A DNA stretch of 64,000 bases, from assembly GCF_008086115.1 (NCBI RefSeq), contig NZ_VSIY01000001.1:1-64000 (forward strand). The letters run 5' to 3'. This document shows, in pieces, positions 55,239 to 64,000 of the stretch. A program made the translations under genes and the position numbers. Numbering within the stretch: position 1 is the stretch's first letter; every line of letters starts with the position of its first letter. The stretch comes from Maritimibacter fusiformis. Its GTDB lineage: Bacteria > Pseudomonadota > Alphaproteobacteria > Rhodobacterales > Rhodobacteraceae. The notes beneath the pieces were generated by a model, which saw only the letters and a program-made list of their open reading frames with translations, ran no database searches and was not told where the DNA came from.

Positions 55239-56993
55239 ATGACACGTCAGATGACCGGAGCGAAAATGGTGGTTCAGGCCCTGAAGGATCAGGGTGTGGA
55301 CACGGTATTCGGCTATCCCGGCGGGGCGGTCCTTCCGATCTACGACGAGATTTTCCAGCAAAATGACATTCGCCACGTGCTGGTGCGCCACGAACAGGGC
55401 GCGGTCCATGCCGCCGAGGGCTATGCCCGCTCGACCGGCAGGCCCGGCGTGGTGCTGGTGACCTCGGGCCCCGGCGCGACCAATGCGGTCACCGGGCTGA
55501 CCGATGCGCTGATGGACTCGATCCCGATCGTGGTGCTCACCGGCCAGGTGCCCACCTTCATGATCGGCACCGACGGGTTTCAGGAGGCCGACACCGTCGG
55601 CATCACCCGGCCCTGCACCAAGCACAACTGGCTGGTCAAGGACACCAGCAAGCTGTCCGAGATCATCCACCAGGCGTTTCACGTCGCCAAGTCCGGCCGC
55701 CCCGGCCCGACCCTGATCGACATCCCCAAGGATGTGCAGTTCGCCACCGGCACCTATACCCCGCCGGCCAAGGCGCGGGTCAGCCACTACCAGCCCCAGG
55801 TCAAGGGCGACACGGCCGCGATCACCCGGCTGGTCGAGATGATCGAGACCGCCGAGCGTCCGATCTTCTACACCGGCGGCGGCGTGATCAACTCCGGCCC
55901 CGGCGCCAGCCAGCTTCTGCGTGAACTGGTGGAGGCCACCGGCTTTCCCATCACCTCGACCCTGATGGGTCTGGGCGCCTACCCGGCCTCGGGCGACAAG
56001 TGGCTGGGGATGCTGGGGATGCACGGGCTTTACGAAGCCAACATGGCGATGCACGACTGCGATCTGATGATCAACGTCGGCGCACGCTTTGACGACCGGA
56101 TCACCGGGCGGCTGGACAGTTTTTCGCCCGGCTCGAAAAAGGCGCATATCGACATCGACCCCTCGTCGATCAACAAGGTGATCCATGTCGATCTGCCGAT
56201 CATCGGCGATGTCGGCCATGTGCTCGAGGACCTGTTGCGCATCTGGAAGGCGCGCGGGCGCAAGGTGCAGAAGGACGCGCTGGCCAAGTGGTGGACGAAG
56301 ATCGAGAAATGGCAGGCGGTGAAATGCCTGAGCTACACCAATTCCGACAAGATCATCAAACCGCAGTATGCCCTTGAAAGGCTTGAGGAACTCACCCGCG
56401 GCATGGATCGCTACGTGGCCACCGAAGTGGGCCAGCACCAGATGTGGGCGGCGCAGTTCATGGGGTTCGAGGAGCCGGGACGCTGGCTGACTTCGGGCGG
56501 TCTTGGCACGATGGGCTATGGCCTGCCGGCCACGGTCGGCGCGCAGATGGCGCATCCCGACAGCCTGGTGATCAACGTCGCCGGCGATGCCTCGTGGCTG
56601 ATGAACATGCAGGAAATGGGCACGGCGGTGCAGTTCCGCCTGCCGATCAAGCAGTTCATCCTGAACAACGAACGCCTGGGCATGGTGCGCCAGTGGCAGC
56701 AGCTCTTGCACGGCGAACGCTATTCGCATTCCTGGTCGGAAAGCCTGCCCGATTTCGTCAAGCTGGCCGAAGCCTTCGGCTGCAAGGGCCGGATGGTGAA
56801 AGACCCCGCCGAGCTTGACGACGCGATCAAGGAAATGCTGGCCTATGACGGGCCGTTCATCCTCGACGTGCTGGTCGAGAAGCACGAGAACTGTTTCCCG
56901 ATGATCCCCTCGGGCGAGCCGCACAACAAGATGCTGCTGGGCGATGCCTCGACCGACGACGCGATCGGGTCGTCCGGTGCGGTTCTGGTTTAA
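55239..56993 (+). CDS. ilvB: Acetolactate synthase large subunit
   Basis: 584 residues. ThDP enzyme joining two pyruvates, or pyruvate and 2-oxobutyrate, for valine/leucine or isoleucine synthesis. Motifs: FGYPGGAVLPIYDEI and RHEQGAVHAAEGYARS (catalytic Glu), the FAD-binding middle domain, and the ThDP-binding GDASWLMNMQEMGTAVQF ... LNNERLGMV. Start at 55239 after GGAGAGAACA. Followed by ilvN 13 bases after the stop. Confidence 0.97.
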   Translation: MTRQMTGAKMVVQALKDQGVDTVFGYPGGAVLPIYDEIFQQNDIRHVLVRHEQGAVHAAEGYARSTGRPGVVLVTSGPGATNAVTGLTDALMDSIPIVVLTGQVPTFMIGTDGFQEADTVGITRPCTKHNWLVKDTSKLSEIIHQAFHVAKSGRPGPTLIDIPKDVQFATGTYTPPAKARVSHYQPQVKGDTAAITRLVEMIETAERPIFYTGGGVINSGPGASQLLRELVEATGFPITSTLMGLGAYPASGDKWLGMLGMHGLYEANMAMHDCDLMINVGARFDDRITGRLDSFSPGSKKAHIDIDPSSINKVIHVDLPIIGDVGHVLEDLLRIWKARGRKVQKDALAKWWTKIEKWQAVKCLSYTNSDKIIKPQYALERLEELTRGMDRYVATEVGQHQMWAAQFMGFEEPGRWLTSGGLGTMGYGLPATVGAQMAHPDSLVINVAGDASWLMNMQEMGTAVQFRLPIKQFILNNERLGMVRQWQQLLHGERYSHSWSESLPDFVKLAEAFGCKGRMVKDPAELDDAIKEMLAYDGPFILDVLVEKHENCFPMIPSGEPHNKMLLGDASTDDAIGSSGAVLV

Positions 56994-57006
56994 GGAGAAC
57001 GGATAA

Positions 57007-57570
57007 ATGGCTGCTCTCAATATCAAAAAAGGCTCCACCCGCAAATCGGCCTATGAGCTTCGCGACCCCAACGCCGAGATCTACGAGCGTCACACGCTGG
57101 CCGTTCTGGTCGACAACGAGGCGGGCGTTCTGGCCCGGGTGATCGGGCTGTTCTCGGGCCGGGGCTACAACATCGAAAGCCTGACGGTGGCCGAGGTCGA
57201 TCACACCGGCCACATGTCGCGGATCACCATCGTCACCACCGGAACCCCGGCGGTGATCGAGCAGATCAAGGCCCAGCTTGGCCGCATCGTGCCGGTCCAC
57301 GAGGTGCATGACCTCACGGTCGAAGGCGCGTCGGTCGAGCGCGAACTGGCGCTGTGCAAGGTCTCGGGCACCGGCGACAAGCGGGTCGAGGCGCTGCGGC
57401 TGGCCGACATCTTCCGGGCCAACGTGGTGGATTCGACGCTGGAAAGCTTCGTGTTCGAGATCACCGGCACGCCGGAAAAGATCGACGCCTTCACCGACCT
57501 GATGCGCCCGCTCGGCCTTGTGGAAAGCGCGCGCACCGGCGTCGCGGCGCTGAGCCGCGGCGCGCAGTAG
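57007..57570 (+). CDS. ilvN: Acetolactate synthase small (regulatory) subunit
   Basis: 187 residues. N-terminal ACT domain (HTLAVLVDNEAGVLARVIGL then FSGRGYNIESLTVAEVDH), with the second ACT-like half (ELALCKVSGTGDKRVEALRL, VVDSTLESFVFEITG). It binds valine and confers feedback inhibition and full activity on IlvB. Also called ilvH in the long-form nomenclature. Confidence 0.97.
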   Translation: MAALNIKKGSTRKSAYELRDPNAEIYERHTLAVLVDNEAGVLARVIGLFSGRGYNIESLTVAEVDHTGHMSRITIVTTGTPAVIEQIKAQLGRIVPVHEVHDLTVEGASVERELALCKVSGTGDKRVEALRLADIFRANVVDSTLESFVFEITGTPEKIDAFTDLMRPLGLVESARTGVAALSRGAQ

Positions 57571-57597
57571 CAGGCTGCAGAGCCGGCCCGGGCGCGG

Positions 57598-57906
57598 TCA
57601 GGCGACGATCTTGAGATCGGGGGGTGTTGCGGAGACCTGCGCCGCCGCCCCCGCGAGGATCGCGCGCGGGTCGGTGCCGGGCTTGCCGGCGCGCAGGGAC
57701 GTGATCTCGCACACGTAACGCACCCCGTCGCGGATCTGAACAAGCAGCTTGATCTCGTCACCGGGGTGCATCGCGACGATCCCTTCGGGCAGCGCCACCT
57801 CGGGTCCGAGAAAGGCCAGTGGCCCCTGATCCTCGCACCAGATGACGCCCACGCCCACTTCGGGATTGTGCCACAAAACCAGCCCGATCAATCTTGCCTC
57901 CTGCAC
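57598..57906 (-). CDS. Small hypothetical protein with OB/SH3-like pattern
   Basis: 102 residues starting MQEARLIGLVLWHNPEVGVG. The run LVLWHNPEVGVGVIWCEDQG then DEIKLLVQIRDGVRYVCEI suggests a small beta-barrel (cold-shock- or SH3-like), with a polar C-terminus. No signal peptide. Family not recognised. Converges with ilvN. An FNR-type site lies 85 bases upstream of its start. Confidence 0.7.
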   Translation of the reverse strand: MQEARLIGLVLWHNPEVGVGVIWCEDQGPLAFLGPEVALPEGIVAMHPGDEIKLLVQIRDGVRYVCEITSLRAGKPGTDPRAILAGAAAQVSATPPDLKIVA

Positions 57907-57990
57907 AAAAGCAGCGCGACCAAACCCCGCCGGTCATCCTTCTGGGTGATCCGTAACGGGAATGTGTAAAAGAAGTATCTGCGATACGCA

Positions 57991-58004
57991 TTGACCGAAA
58001 TCAA
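57991..58004. promoter_or_regulatory. FNR/FnrL-type binding site
   Basis: TTGACCGAAATCAA matches the TTGAT-N4-ATCAA consensus with one mismatch. It lies between the 57598-57906 gene (start 85 bases away, minus strand) and the 3' end of the alpha/beta hydrolase gene, so it can only regulate the former. It suggests low-oxygen control, typical of Rhodobacterales FnrL. Confidence 0.55.
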
Positions 58005-58038
58005 TGCGACCCTTCGTGCAGACCATGAGATACGCGGA

Positions 58039-58887
58039 TCATTGCCACAATGTTGCAAGAAGCGCACGGATCAGGACCGCGTCGTCCGGGCGTGACAGCG
58101 TCGGCGCATGGCCGCAGTCGTCAAAGTCGGTGACGCCCGGCCTCGGGCCGCTTTCCGCCATCCGGTCGGCGATGTCGGCAGTCAGCAGGTCGGACTGGGT
58201 GCCGCGCAGCACATGGGTCGGTGTCTCGATCCGCGCCCAGCGGTCCCAGCTTGTCAGTTCCGGGCGCGAGGCTTGGAACTGCACCGTGATGCGCGGGTCG
58301 TAATGCAGGGTCAGCCCGCCCCCGGACATGCGCCGCAGCGAGGTGCGCGCCATCCGCTGCCAGAACACATCATGCGCCGGGCCGAACGGCGCATAGACCT
58401 CGCGCAGCCAGGCCTCGCCTTCGGACACCCGCGAAAACTCGGGCAGCGCGCCGACATAGGTCAGGATACGCTCGATCGCGGGCTCCGGCAGCTCGGGGCC
58501 GATATCGTTGACGATCAGGCAGGTCAGCCGCGCCGCCACCGGGCTCGACGCCACCCGCATCCCGATCAGCCCGCCCAACGAGGTGCCCAGCCAGCCGACC
58601 CGCTCCAGCCCGTAACGGTCGATCAGGTCGAGCGCGATGCCAGCGTAGAATTCCACCGAATACTCCGCCTCGGGCGTCTCGGCCCAGCTTGACAGCCCAC
58701 GCCCGATCAGGTCGGGGCAGAGCACGAAATAACGGTCCGACAGGGCCGCCGCGATCTCGTCGAAATCGCGCCCGGTGCGCGCCAGCCCGTGCCACATCAT
58801 CAGGGCCGGATTGCCCGGATCGCCCCATTCGGTGACGTGGATCTCGTGATCCATCACCGGGACGAACGAGAACCGCGGCACGCTCAT
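58039..58887 (-). CDS. Alpha/beta hydrolase fold protein
   Basis: 282 residues. Oxyanion HGLARTG, nucleophile elbow GWLGTSLGGLIGM (Ser), and the closing DFDDCGHAPTLS (His). It starts by a four-base overlap with livM and so belongs to the ABC transporter operon. The substrate may be an ester or amide released from, or related to, the transported solute; this link is inferred from operon position. Confidence 0.88.
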   Translation of the reverse strand: MSVPRFSFVPVMDHEIHVTEWGDPGNPALMMWHGLARTGRDFDEIAAALSDRYFVLCPDLIGRGLSSWAETPEAEYSVEFYAGIALDLIDRYGLERVGWLGTSLGGLIGMRVASSPVAARLTCLIVNDIGPELPEPAIERILTYVGALPEFSRVSEGEAWLREVYAPFGPAHDVFWQRMARTSLRRMSGGGLTLHYDPRITVQFQASRPELTSWDRWARIETPTHVLRGTQSDLLTADIADRMAESGPRPGVTDFDDCGHAPTLSRPDDAVLIRALLATLWQ

Positions 58888-59957
58888 GTCCGCGCGCCCT
58901 TCTGCATGATGGTGCCGACGATGCCCTTGGGAAAGAAATAGACCAGCAGGATGAAGATGATCCCCAGCCAGAACAGCCAGCGGTCGGGGTTCAGAAGGTC
59001 GGGCAACAGCGGCACGCCCGCCAGCGCCTCGGACGCCGCCCCCATCAGGTCGCGCAGGTAGTATTGCGCCATCACCATCAGGACCGCCCCGACCACCGCG
59101 CCCCACATCGTGCCCATGCCGCCGATCACCACCATCAGAAGGATGTCGATCATGATGGCAAACGACAGCGCGGTGTCGGGGCCGGTGTATTTCAGCCAGA
59201 CCGCATAGACCGAGCCAGCAAGCGAGGCGACCAGCGCCGAGGCGCAGAACACGAAGGTGCGGTAGGCCACGACGCGGTAGCCGATCGCCTCGGCACGCGC
59301 CTCGTTCTCGCGGATCGCCACGAGCACGGTGCCAAGCGGCGACACGGTCAGGCGAAACATCACCGCAAAGAGGATCAGCGCGCTGGTGAAGACGAAGTAA
59401 TAGGCCGCGATCTTGCCGTTGAGCTTGACGCCGAACCACTCGACGACCTTGCCGTCGGCATCGGTCAGAAGCTTGGTCGCGGGTTTGAACAGGTCCGGCG
59501 CGCGGTAGGTGATGCCGTCCTCGCCCCCGGTCAGGTGCGACAGTTGCGAGGCCAGCACCAGCGCGACCGAGGCCGCCGCCAGCGTGATCATGGCGAAAAA
59601 GATCGCCTTGACGCGCAAAGAAACCAGACCGATCGCCACCGCGACGACCAACGACACCGCCGCCCCCGCCAGCGCCCCCAGCGCCACCGCGTCCCACCCC
59701 GGCCCCATCTGTTTCAGCGCAATCGCGGCGCCGTAGGAGCCGAAGCCAAAGAACATCGTGTGCGCGAAACTGACGATGCCGGTATAGCCGATCAACAGGT
59801 CATAGCTCGCCACCAGCACGATGAAGATGCAGATCCGCGCCGCCACTTCCAGCGCGCGCACGTCCTGGAACAGAAACGGCGCGAACAGCAGAAGCGCCGC
59901 GATCAGGAAGACGGCGATCTTGACCGCCCTGGCTCCGGTTGTGTCCTGCTTTGCCAT
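58884..59957 (-). CDS. livM: Branched-chain amino acid-type ABC transporter permease
   Basis: 357 residues and about ten transmembrane helices. LivM signature: LLIGYTGIVSFAHTMFFGFGSYGAAIA and the cytoplasmic coupling segment AIRENEARAEAIGYRVVAYRTF. The ATG at 59957 is preferred over the adjacent GTG. An insertion of about 30 residues (GGEDGITYRAPDLFKPATKL) is predicted to be periplasmic. Confidence 0.93.
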   Translation of the reverse strand: MAKQDTTGARAVKIAVFLIAALLLFAPFLFQDVRALEVAARICIFIVLVASYDLLIGYTGIVSFAHTMFFGFGSYGAAIALKQMGPGWDAVALGALAGAAVSLVVAVAIGLVSLRVKAIFFAMITLAAASVALVLASQLSHLTGGEDGITYRAPDLFKPATKLLTDADGKVVEWFGVKLNGKIAAYYFVFTSALILFAVMFRLTVSPLGTVLVAIRENEARAEAIGYRVVAYRTFVFCASALVASLAGSVYAVWLKYTGPDTALSFAIMIDILLMVVIGGMGTMWGAVVGAVLMVMAQYYLRDLMGAASEALAGVPLLPDLLNPDRWLFWLGIIFILLVYFFPKGIVGTIMQKGART

Positions 59958-59964
59958 CACCGCC

Positions 59965-60957
59965 TCACTTCACCGCCGGCGCCAGCCCCTTGGGGCGCCA
60001 CATCAGGATTGCCATCATCAGGATCATGTTCGAGGCCAGCGCCAGCTTGGGCGCGAGGTAGCCGACGTAATTCGCCGTCAGCCCGACGATGATCGCACCC
60101 AGAAGCGTGCCGCGGATTGACCCAAGCCCGCCGATGATCACCACGATGAAGACGATGATCATCATCTCGCCGCCCAGTGCGGGCGTGATCAGGGTCTCGT
60201 ATCCTGCCCACATCGCGCCGCCCAATGCCGCCAGCGCCGAGCCCAGCATGAACACGCCGATGAACAGACGGTCGATGTTGAAGCCGAGGCTCTCGACCAT
60301 CTCGCGGTTCTCGACACCTGCCCGGATCAGCAGGCCGATCCGGGTGCGGTTGAGCAGGAAATGCAGGCCCACGAAGATCAGCGCGCCCAGGACGAAGGCA
60401 AAGCCGCGATAGACCTCGATGCTCACATCCCCGATGATCCACGATCCTTCCAGGAAATGCGGGCGCGGCACCGTCACCGGGGTGCCGCCCCAGATCGCCA
60501 GTATCACCTGTTCGGACACGATCAGCGCGCCCATGGTGATCAGGATCTGGCGCAGGTGGTCGCGGTAGACCGGGCGCACGATGATCGTCTCAAACAACCA
60601 GCCCGCCACCAGCCCGAAGCCGATCGCCGCGATGAAGGCAAACGCCAGCGCCAGCGCGTTCAGGATCACGCTGTCGGCCACCAGCCAGTGGTTCAGCGCG
60701 ATCAGCACCGAGGCCGCGACGAAGGCGCCGAAGCTGATGAAGGCGGAATGGCCGAAGTTCAGCACGTCCATCAGCCCGAACACCAGGCTGAGGCCCGAGG
60801 CCATCAAGAACACCATCAGCCCCATCGCCAGCCCCGCGACCGTCAGCGTCACCCAGGACGAGGGCGCGCCGATCAGCACGAAAGCCACCAGCGCCAGCGC
60901 GACGGGCAACAGGTTGACCCCTCCGAAACGCCCGATCTGTTCTGCCAGTCTGTCCAT
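59965..60957 (-). CDS. livH: Branched-chain amino acid-type ABC transporter permease
   Basis: 330 residues. LivH landmarks: SGLSLVFGLMDVLNFGHSAFI, VRPVYRDHLRQILITMG and the coupling helix VENREMVESLGFNIDRLF. It pairs with LivM to form the channel. Starts eight bases after livF ends and stops eight bases before livM. Confidence 0.93.
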   Translation of the reverse strand: MDRLAEQIGRFGGVNLLPVALALVAFVLIGAPSSWVTLTVAGLAMGLMVFLMASGLSLVFGLMDVLNFGHSAFISFGAFVAASVLIALNHWLVADSVILNALALAFAFIAAIGFGLVAGWLFETIIVRPVYRDHLRQILITMGALIVSEQVILAIWGGTPVTVPRPHFLEGSWIIGDVSIEVYRGFAFVLGALIFVGLHFLLNRTRIGLLIRAGVENREMVESLGFNIDRLFIGVFMLGSALAALGGAMWAGYETLITPALGGEMMIIVFIVVIIGGLGSIRGTLLGAIIVGLTANYVGYLAPKLALASNMILMMAILMWRPKGLAPAVK

Positions 60958-60965
60958 GATGTCTC

Positions 60966-61670
60966 CTAGGTCGCCAGGCCCAGCAGGCGGTTTTGCAACT
61001 CGGCATCGGCGGCGAAACCGGCCATGGTGCCGGAATGCACGACGCGCCCGTCCTCGATCACCGCCATGTCGCGCCCGAGGCTCTTGGCGAAGTGGAAATT
61101 CTGCTCGACCAGCAGGATGGTGGTGGTCCGGGCGATGTCGCGGAACGCCTCGGCCATGGCCGCCACGATCGAGGGGGCCAGCCCCTTGGTCGGCTCGTCG
61201 ATCAGGATCAGCGCGCGCGGCTCGACGATGGCGCGCGCCACCGCCAGCATCTGTTTCTGCCCGCCCGACAAGCTCCAGGCCTGTTTCGTCCAGAACTGTT
61301 CAAGCGCGGGGAACAGCCCGTAGATGCGCGCCAGCCGGTCCGGGTCGAACTTGCCCTTTTCGGTCGCCAGCACCAGGTTTTCCTCGACCGTCAGCCCACC
61401 GAATATCCCCATGTTCTCGGGCACATAGGCGATGCCCTTGCGCGCGATCTCGGCGGTGTGCAGGCCCGAGATCACCTCGCCCTGAAACCGGATCGCGCCC
61501 GCCTTGGGCCGCCACAACCCCATGATCGAGCGCAGCGTGGTGGTCTTGCCCGCCCCGTTACGGCCCAGCAGCACAAACACGCCGCCCTCGGGCACTTCGA
61601 GCGAGATGCAGTGCAGCACCGCGTATTGCCCGATATCGGTTCTCACATCCTCGAGCGACAGCAGGCTCAT
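60966..61670 (-). CDS. livF: ABC transporter ATP-binding protein LivF-type
   Basis: 234 residues. Walker A GRNGAGKTTTLRSIMG, signature SLSGGQKQMLAVARAI, Walker B LILIDEPTKGLAPSIV. The start overlaps livG's stop by four bases. LivF-length and its ENLVLATEKG segment fit the family. Confidence 0.95.
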   Translation of the reverse strand: MSLLSLEDVRTDIGQYAVLHCISLEVPEGGVFVLLGRNGAGKTTTLRSIMGLWRPKAGAIRFQGEVISGLHTAEIARKGIAYVPENMGIFGGLTVEENLVLATEKGKFDPDRLARIYGLFPALEQFWTKQAWSLSGGQKQMLAVARAIVEPRALILIDEPTKGLAPSIVAAMAEAFRDIARTTTILLVEQNFHFAKSLGRDMAVIEDGRVVHSGTMAGFAADAELQNRLLGLAT

Positions 61671-62434
61671 GCCGTCTCCTCCGTCGCGGTGCCGAGGTAG
61701 ACATCGCGCACCACCTGGCTGTCCATGATCTCGGCGGGCGGGCCGTCGGCCAGAAGCTCGCCGTTGTGCAGCACGATGATGCGGTCGGCCAGCGCGCGGA
61801 TCACGTCCATCTTGTGCTCGACCAGCAGCACGGTCTTGGCCGGGTCGGTCTTGATCGTGGCGATCAGGTCCAGCACGTCGGGCGCGTGGTCCAGCGACAT
61901 GCCCGCGGTCGGCTCGTCGAACATGTAGATGTCCGGCTCCATCGCCATCAGAAGCGCCACTTCCAGTTTGCGCTGGTCGCCATGCGGCAGGGCCGCGGCG
62001 GGCTGGTGGGCCAGGTGGGTCAGGCGCGTGGCCTCGAGAAACCGCTCGGCGGCTTCGGTCAGGTGGCCAAAGCGGCCCACGGGTCTGAGAATGCGCCAGC
62101 CCTCGCCGGCGCGCGCCTGCACCGCGAGGCGGATGTTTTCAAGCACGCTGAGGGCGGGAAACAGGTTGGTCAGCTGAAACGCACGCCCGATGCCGTGGCG
62201 CGCGCGGGTCGAGGGCGCCATGCCGGTCAGGTCGGTTCCGTCCTTGAGCACCTGGCCCGAGCTTGCCGCCAACTGCCCTGAAATCAGGTTGAAATAGGTG
62301 GTCTTGCCAGCGCCGTTCGGTCCCACGATGGCCGTCAGCTCACCGGGTCGAAAGGCCGCCGAGACCCGGTTCACCGCGACATGGCCGCCGAACCTAATGG
62401 TAAGATCGCGGGTTTCGAGAGAGGGCGTTGTCAT
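61667..62434 (-). CDS. livG: ABC transporter ATP-binding protein LivG-type
   Basis: 255 residues. Walker A GPNGAGKTTYFNLISG, RAFQLTNLFPALSVLENI (LivG-typical), Walker B DIYMFDEPTAGMSLDH and the LLVEHKMDVI stretch. The expected LSGG signature reads LPHGDQRKLEVA, a shortened variant common in LivG. Start at 62434. Confidence 0.95.
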   Translation of the reverse strand: MTTPSLETRDLTIRFGGHVAVNRVSAAFRPGELTAIVGPNGAGKTTYFNLISGQLAASSGQVLKDGTDLTGMAPSTRARHGIGRAFQLTNLFPALSVLENIRLAVQARAGEGWRILRPVGRFGHLTEAAERFLEATRLTHLAHQPAAALPHGDQRKLEVALLMAMEPDIYMFDEPTAGMSLDHAPDVLDLIATIKTDPAKTVLLVEHKMDVIRALADRIIVLHNGELLADGPPAEIMDSQVVRDVYLGTATEETA

Positions 62435-62466
62435 GGGAAAATCCGCCGGGGCTTTGCGCGGGGGGT

Positions 62467-62491
62467 GGCCCGGCCCGGACGATGCCGGGCC
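62467..62491 (-). promoter_or_regulatory. Intercistronic stem-loop between the binding protein and livG
   Basis: GGCCCGGC ... GCCGGGCC, an 8-bp stem directly after the binding-protein stop, without a T run. Such hairpins usually protect the upstream mRNA, so that the binding protein is made in excess over the membrane parts. Confidence 0.55.
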
Positions 62492-62501
62492 GGAACGTGG
62501 C

Positions 62502-63701
62502 TCAGTCGTTGGTGCGACCGATCGGGATGTCCATTTCGCCCGGTTCGATGATGCGCACAAGCTCGGGGATTGCCCAGTCCACGTCGTCATCCACGCGGAT
62601 CTTGAAGTGCACCATGCTTTGCAGCGCCTGGTGATCCTCGGGGCGGAAGGTCATCTCGCCCTTGGGCGTGTCCCAGGACATGCCTTCCATCGCCGCGATC
62701 AGGTCTTCGGTGTCGTAGCTGTCGGCGGTTTCCAGTGCCTTGACCACGGCCAGTGCGGCCGACATGCCGCCAGCGGTGAAGAAGTCGGGCGGGCTGTCAA
62801 AGCGCTTCATGTGCTCTTCCACCAGCCAGTTGTTCACCGGGTTGTCGTAGGCTTCGTAGTAGTAATAGATCGCGCCTTCCATGCCGGGGAACCGCTTGTA
62901 GGTCGGCAGAACCGCCAGGATATGCCCGCCCATCGAGATCTCGATGCCGTGCCGGCCCGGGTCCATCGCCTGGATCTTGCCCGGCGCATCGCCACCGCCG
63001 GCGATATAGATCAGGATGACCTTGCGGCCGTCCTTGTCTTTCAGCGCGTTGAACATCCGTTCCGCCGCGGCGGTGAAGTCGGCGGTGCCCTGCGGCACGT
63101 ATTCCTCGGTCACCACGGTCGCGCCGGAGCCGTCGAGCGCGGCCTTGAACGCCTCGATCCCGTCATGGCCGAAGGCATAGTCCTCGGCCAGGGTGGCGAC
63201 ATAGAGGTTTTCGTCCGGCTGCAACGCCAACGCCTGGGCCTGCATGTCCATCGACGAGTTGCGCGAGGTCTTGAAGACATAGCGGTTGCTGTCCGGCCCG
63301 GTCAGGCCATCGGCCACGGCGGGCTCGACGATCAGAAGCCGCTCGTATTCCTCTGCAATCGGCAACATGCCCAGCGTCACGCCGGACGAGGTTGCGCCCA
63401 CCGCCAAAAGCACCTCGTCGTCGCCGTAAGCCTCGGCCAGAACAGCACGGGCCACGTCGGGCTTGAACTGGGTGTCCTTCACGATGATCTCGATCGGGCG
63501 TCCGTCGATTTCGTTGGTGCCGCCGGTGGCATATTCGATGCCCATCTCGAACCCGGTCAGGGACTGGCGCGAAAACGCCTCGAGGCTCGAGCCTGACATG
63601 CCCTGCACCACCGCGATCTTGATCGGGTCCTGCGCCGCCGCCGGGCCTGCAAAGGCGATGGCGCCGGCCAGCACGGCAGCGAGCCGCGTGAATGCTTTCA
63701 T
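62502..63701 (-). CDS. ABC transporter substrate-binding protein (Leu/Ile/Val-type, Peripla_BP_6)
   Basis: 399 residues with signal peptide (AAVLAGAIAFAGPAAAQ). Family pattern: IKIAVVQGMSGSSLEAFSRQ, IIVKDTQFKPDVARAVLAEA and AVGATSSGVTLGMLPIAEEY. The start at 63701 follows GGGAGGATACC. These proteins bind amino acids, amides or aromatic acids; the coupled hydrolase suggests a non-classical solute. It is the first gene of the liv-type operon. Confidence 0.92.
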   Translation of the reverse strand: MKAFTRLAAVLAGAIAFAGPAAAQDPIKIAVVQGMSGSSLEAFSRQSLTGFEMGIEYATGGTNEIDGRPIEIIVKDTQFKPDVARAVLAEAYGDDEVLLAVGATSSGVTLGMLPIAEEYERLLIVEPAVADGLTGPDSNRYVFKTSRNSSMDMQAQALALQPDENLYVATLAEDYAFGHDGIEAFKAALDGSGATVVTEEYVPQGTADFTAAAERMFNALKDKDGRKVILIYIAGGGDAPGKIQAMDPGRHGIEISMGGHILAVLPTYKRFPGMEGAIYYYYEAYDNPVNNWLVEEHMKRFDSPPDFFTAGGMSAALAVVKALETADSYDTEDLIAAMEGMSWDTPKGEMTFRPEDHQALQSMVHFKIRVDDDVDWAIPELVRIIEPGEMDIPIGRTND

Positions 63702-63802
63702 GGTATCCTCCCTTGTCGACATCGCGCCGCTGTTGTGCCGGTGCGAGCGGTCGTCTAGTTTGTGTCCGCAACATTCAGCACAGGGCGCTTCGGGGCAAGC
63801 TG

Positions 63803-64000
63803 GTGGAAATACGTAACGAAGATCAGGAGGCTTTCGGCGGCGGCTCTCTGGCCGAGCTGGCCTATATGTATGCGCCGGTCGGGCTGGTGGTGACGGAAAA
63901 CCGGGTGATCCGCGACTGCAACACCGCCTTTGCCGAGATGTTCGGCTATGCCCGCGCCGAGCTGCGCGACCAGCTTTTCGTGATCCTCTACCCCTCCGAC
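63803..64000 (+). CDS. PAS-domain protein, probable transcriptional regulator (truncated by window end)
   Basis: 66 codons visible. The PAS pattern is clear: SLAELAYMYAPVGLVVTENR, then VIRDCNTAFAEMFGYARAE and LRDQLFVILYPSD. The GTG at 63803 is a plausible start with a weak ribosome site; the frame is also open further upstream, so the true start is uncertain. It is divergent from the ABC operon, fitting a local regulator (often a PAS-LuxR-type protein in this position), but the output domain lies outside the window. Confidence 0.6.
   Translation, partial: MEIRNEDQEAFGGGSLAELAYMYAPVGLVVTENRVIRDCNTAFAEMFGYARAELRDQLFVILYPSD

Overview
The window is a high-GC alphaproteobacterial chromosome segment, most likely from a marine-type Rhodobacteraceae (Roseobacter/Rhodobacter relatives). 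This rests on the gene families present: an IalB-family periplasmic protein, DUF2852 and DUF6778-like proteins, an Entner-Doudoroff edd-eda pair behind LacI-type operators, an FnrL-type box, and bpt, glnE and liv genes with the codon bias of that group. No taxonomic marker such as 16S rRNA is present, so the assignment is inference.

Layout. 1-1655: the end of an older genomic island at tRNA-Leu(CAA), with a frameshifted IS1595-type transposase remnant and a 5'-truncated tyrosine integrase. 1656-19618: core chromosome with a 25-bp tandem repeat, yqaA/dedA-dsbB, surE-pcm-LysM/M23, a HerA-like ATPase, ialB, a ketosynthase-ACP pair, an L,D-transpeptidase facing a DUF882 protein, a glutamine amidotransferase, and three tandem TPR-sulfotransferase genes. 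19625-39530: an integrative mobilizable element of about 19.9 kb bounded by the direct repeat GAAATGGCGC; its right copy overlaps the 3' end of tRNA-Arg(CCG). 39525-64000: core chromosome again, with rplM-rpsI, a SLAC1-type channel, a thioesterase, an enoyl-CoA hydratase, a PIN protein, an RlmI-like methyltransferase, edd-eda, glnE, ybaK, DUF2852, RDD, bpt, an attenuator-controlled ilvBN, and a branched-chain amino-acid-type ABC operon.

The mobile element is the most interesting part. It carries mobC and a relaxase at its left end, a soluble VirD4-like coupling protein and a large serine recombinase at its right end, and no type IV secretion genes, so it must borrow a conjugation channel. Between these lie ardC, several small unknown genes, and one minus-strand operon: an RHH regulator, hsdM, a half-size single-TRD hsdS, hsdR with an N-terminal DUF4145-like region, and a 695-codon reverse transcriptase of unassigned class with a large helical C-terminus. 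A perfect inverted repeat just ahead of the RHH start suggests autoregulation. Upstream is a roughly 500-bp non-coding tract of successive small hairpins, followed by a gene encoding three tandem RHH-like domains that is flanked by shared repeat motifs.

The recombinase reading frame has no stop before the attachment core. Integrated, it runs through tRNA-Arg and antisense to a methyltransferase. In the excised circle it would end 20 bases inside mobC, so excision should place recombinase, mobC and relaxase in one overlapping operon. An RP4-like nic motif sits in the mobC leader.

In the core, well-supported regulatory signals are the ilvBN leader peptide (MQRILVIVEDWCMGR) with its terminator, paired LacI-type operators before edd, paired ATGTGAA-N5-TTCACAT operators around a promoter before the DUF2852 gene, and an FNR-type box near 57991.
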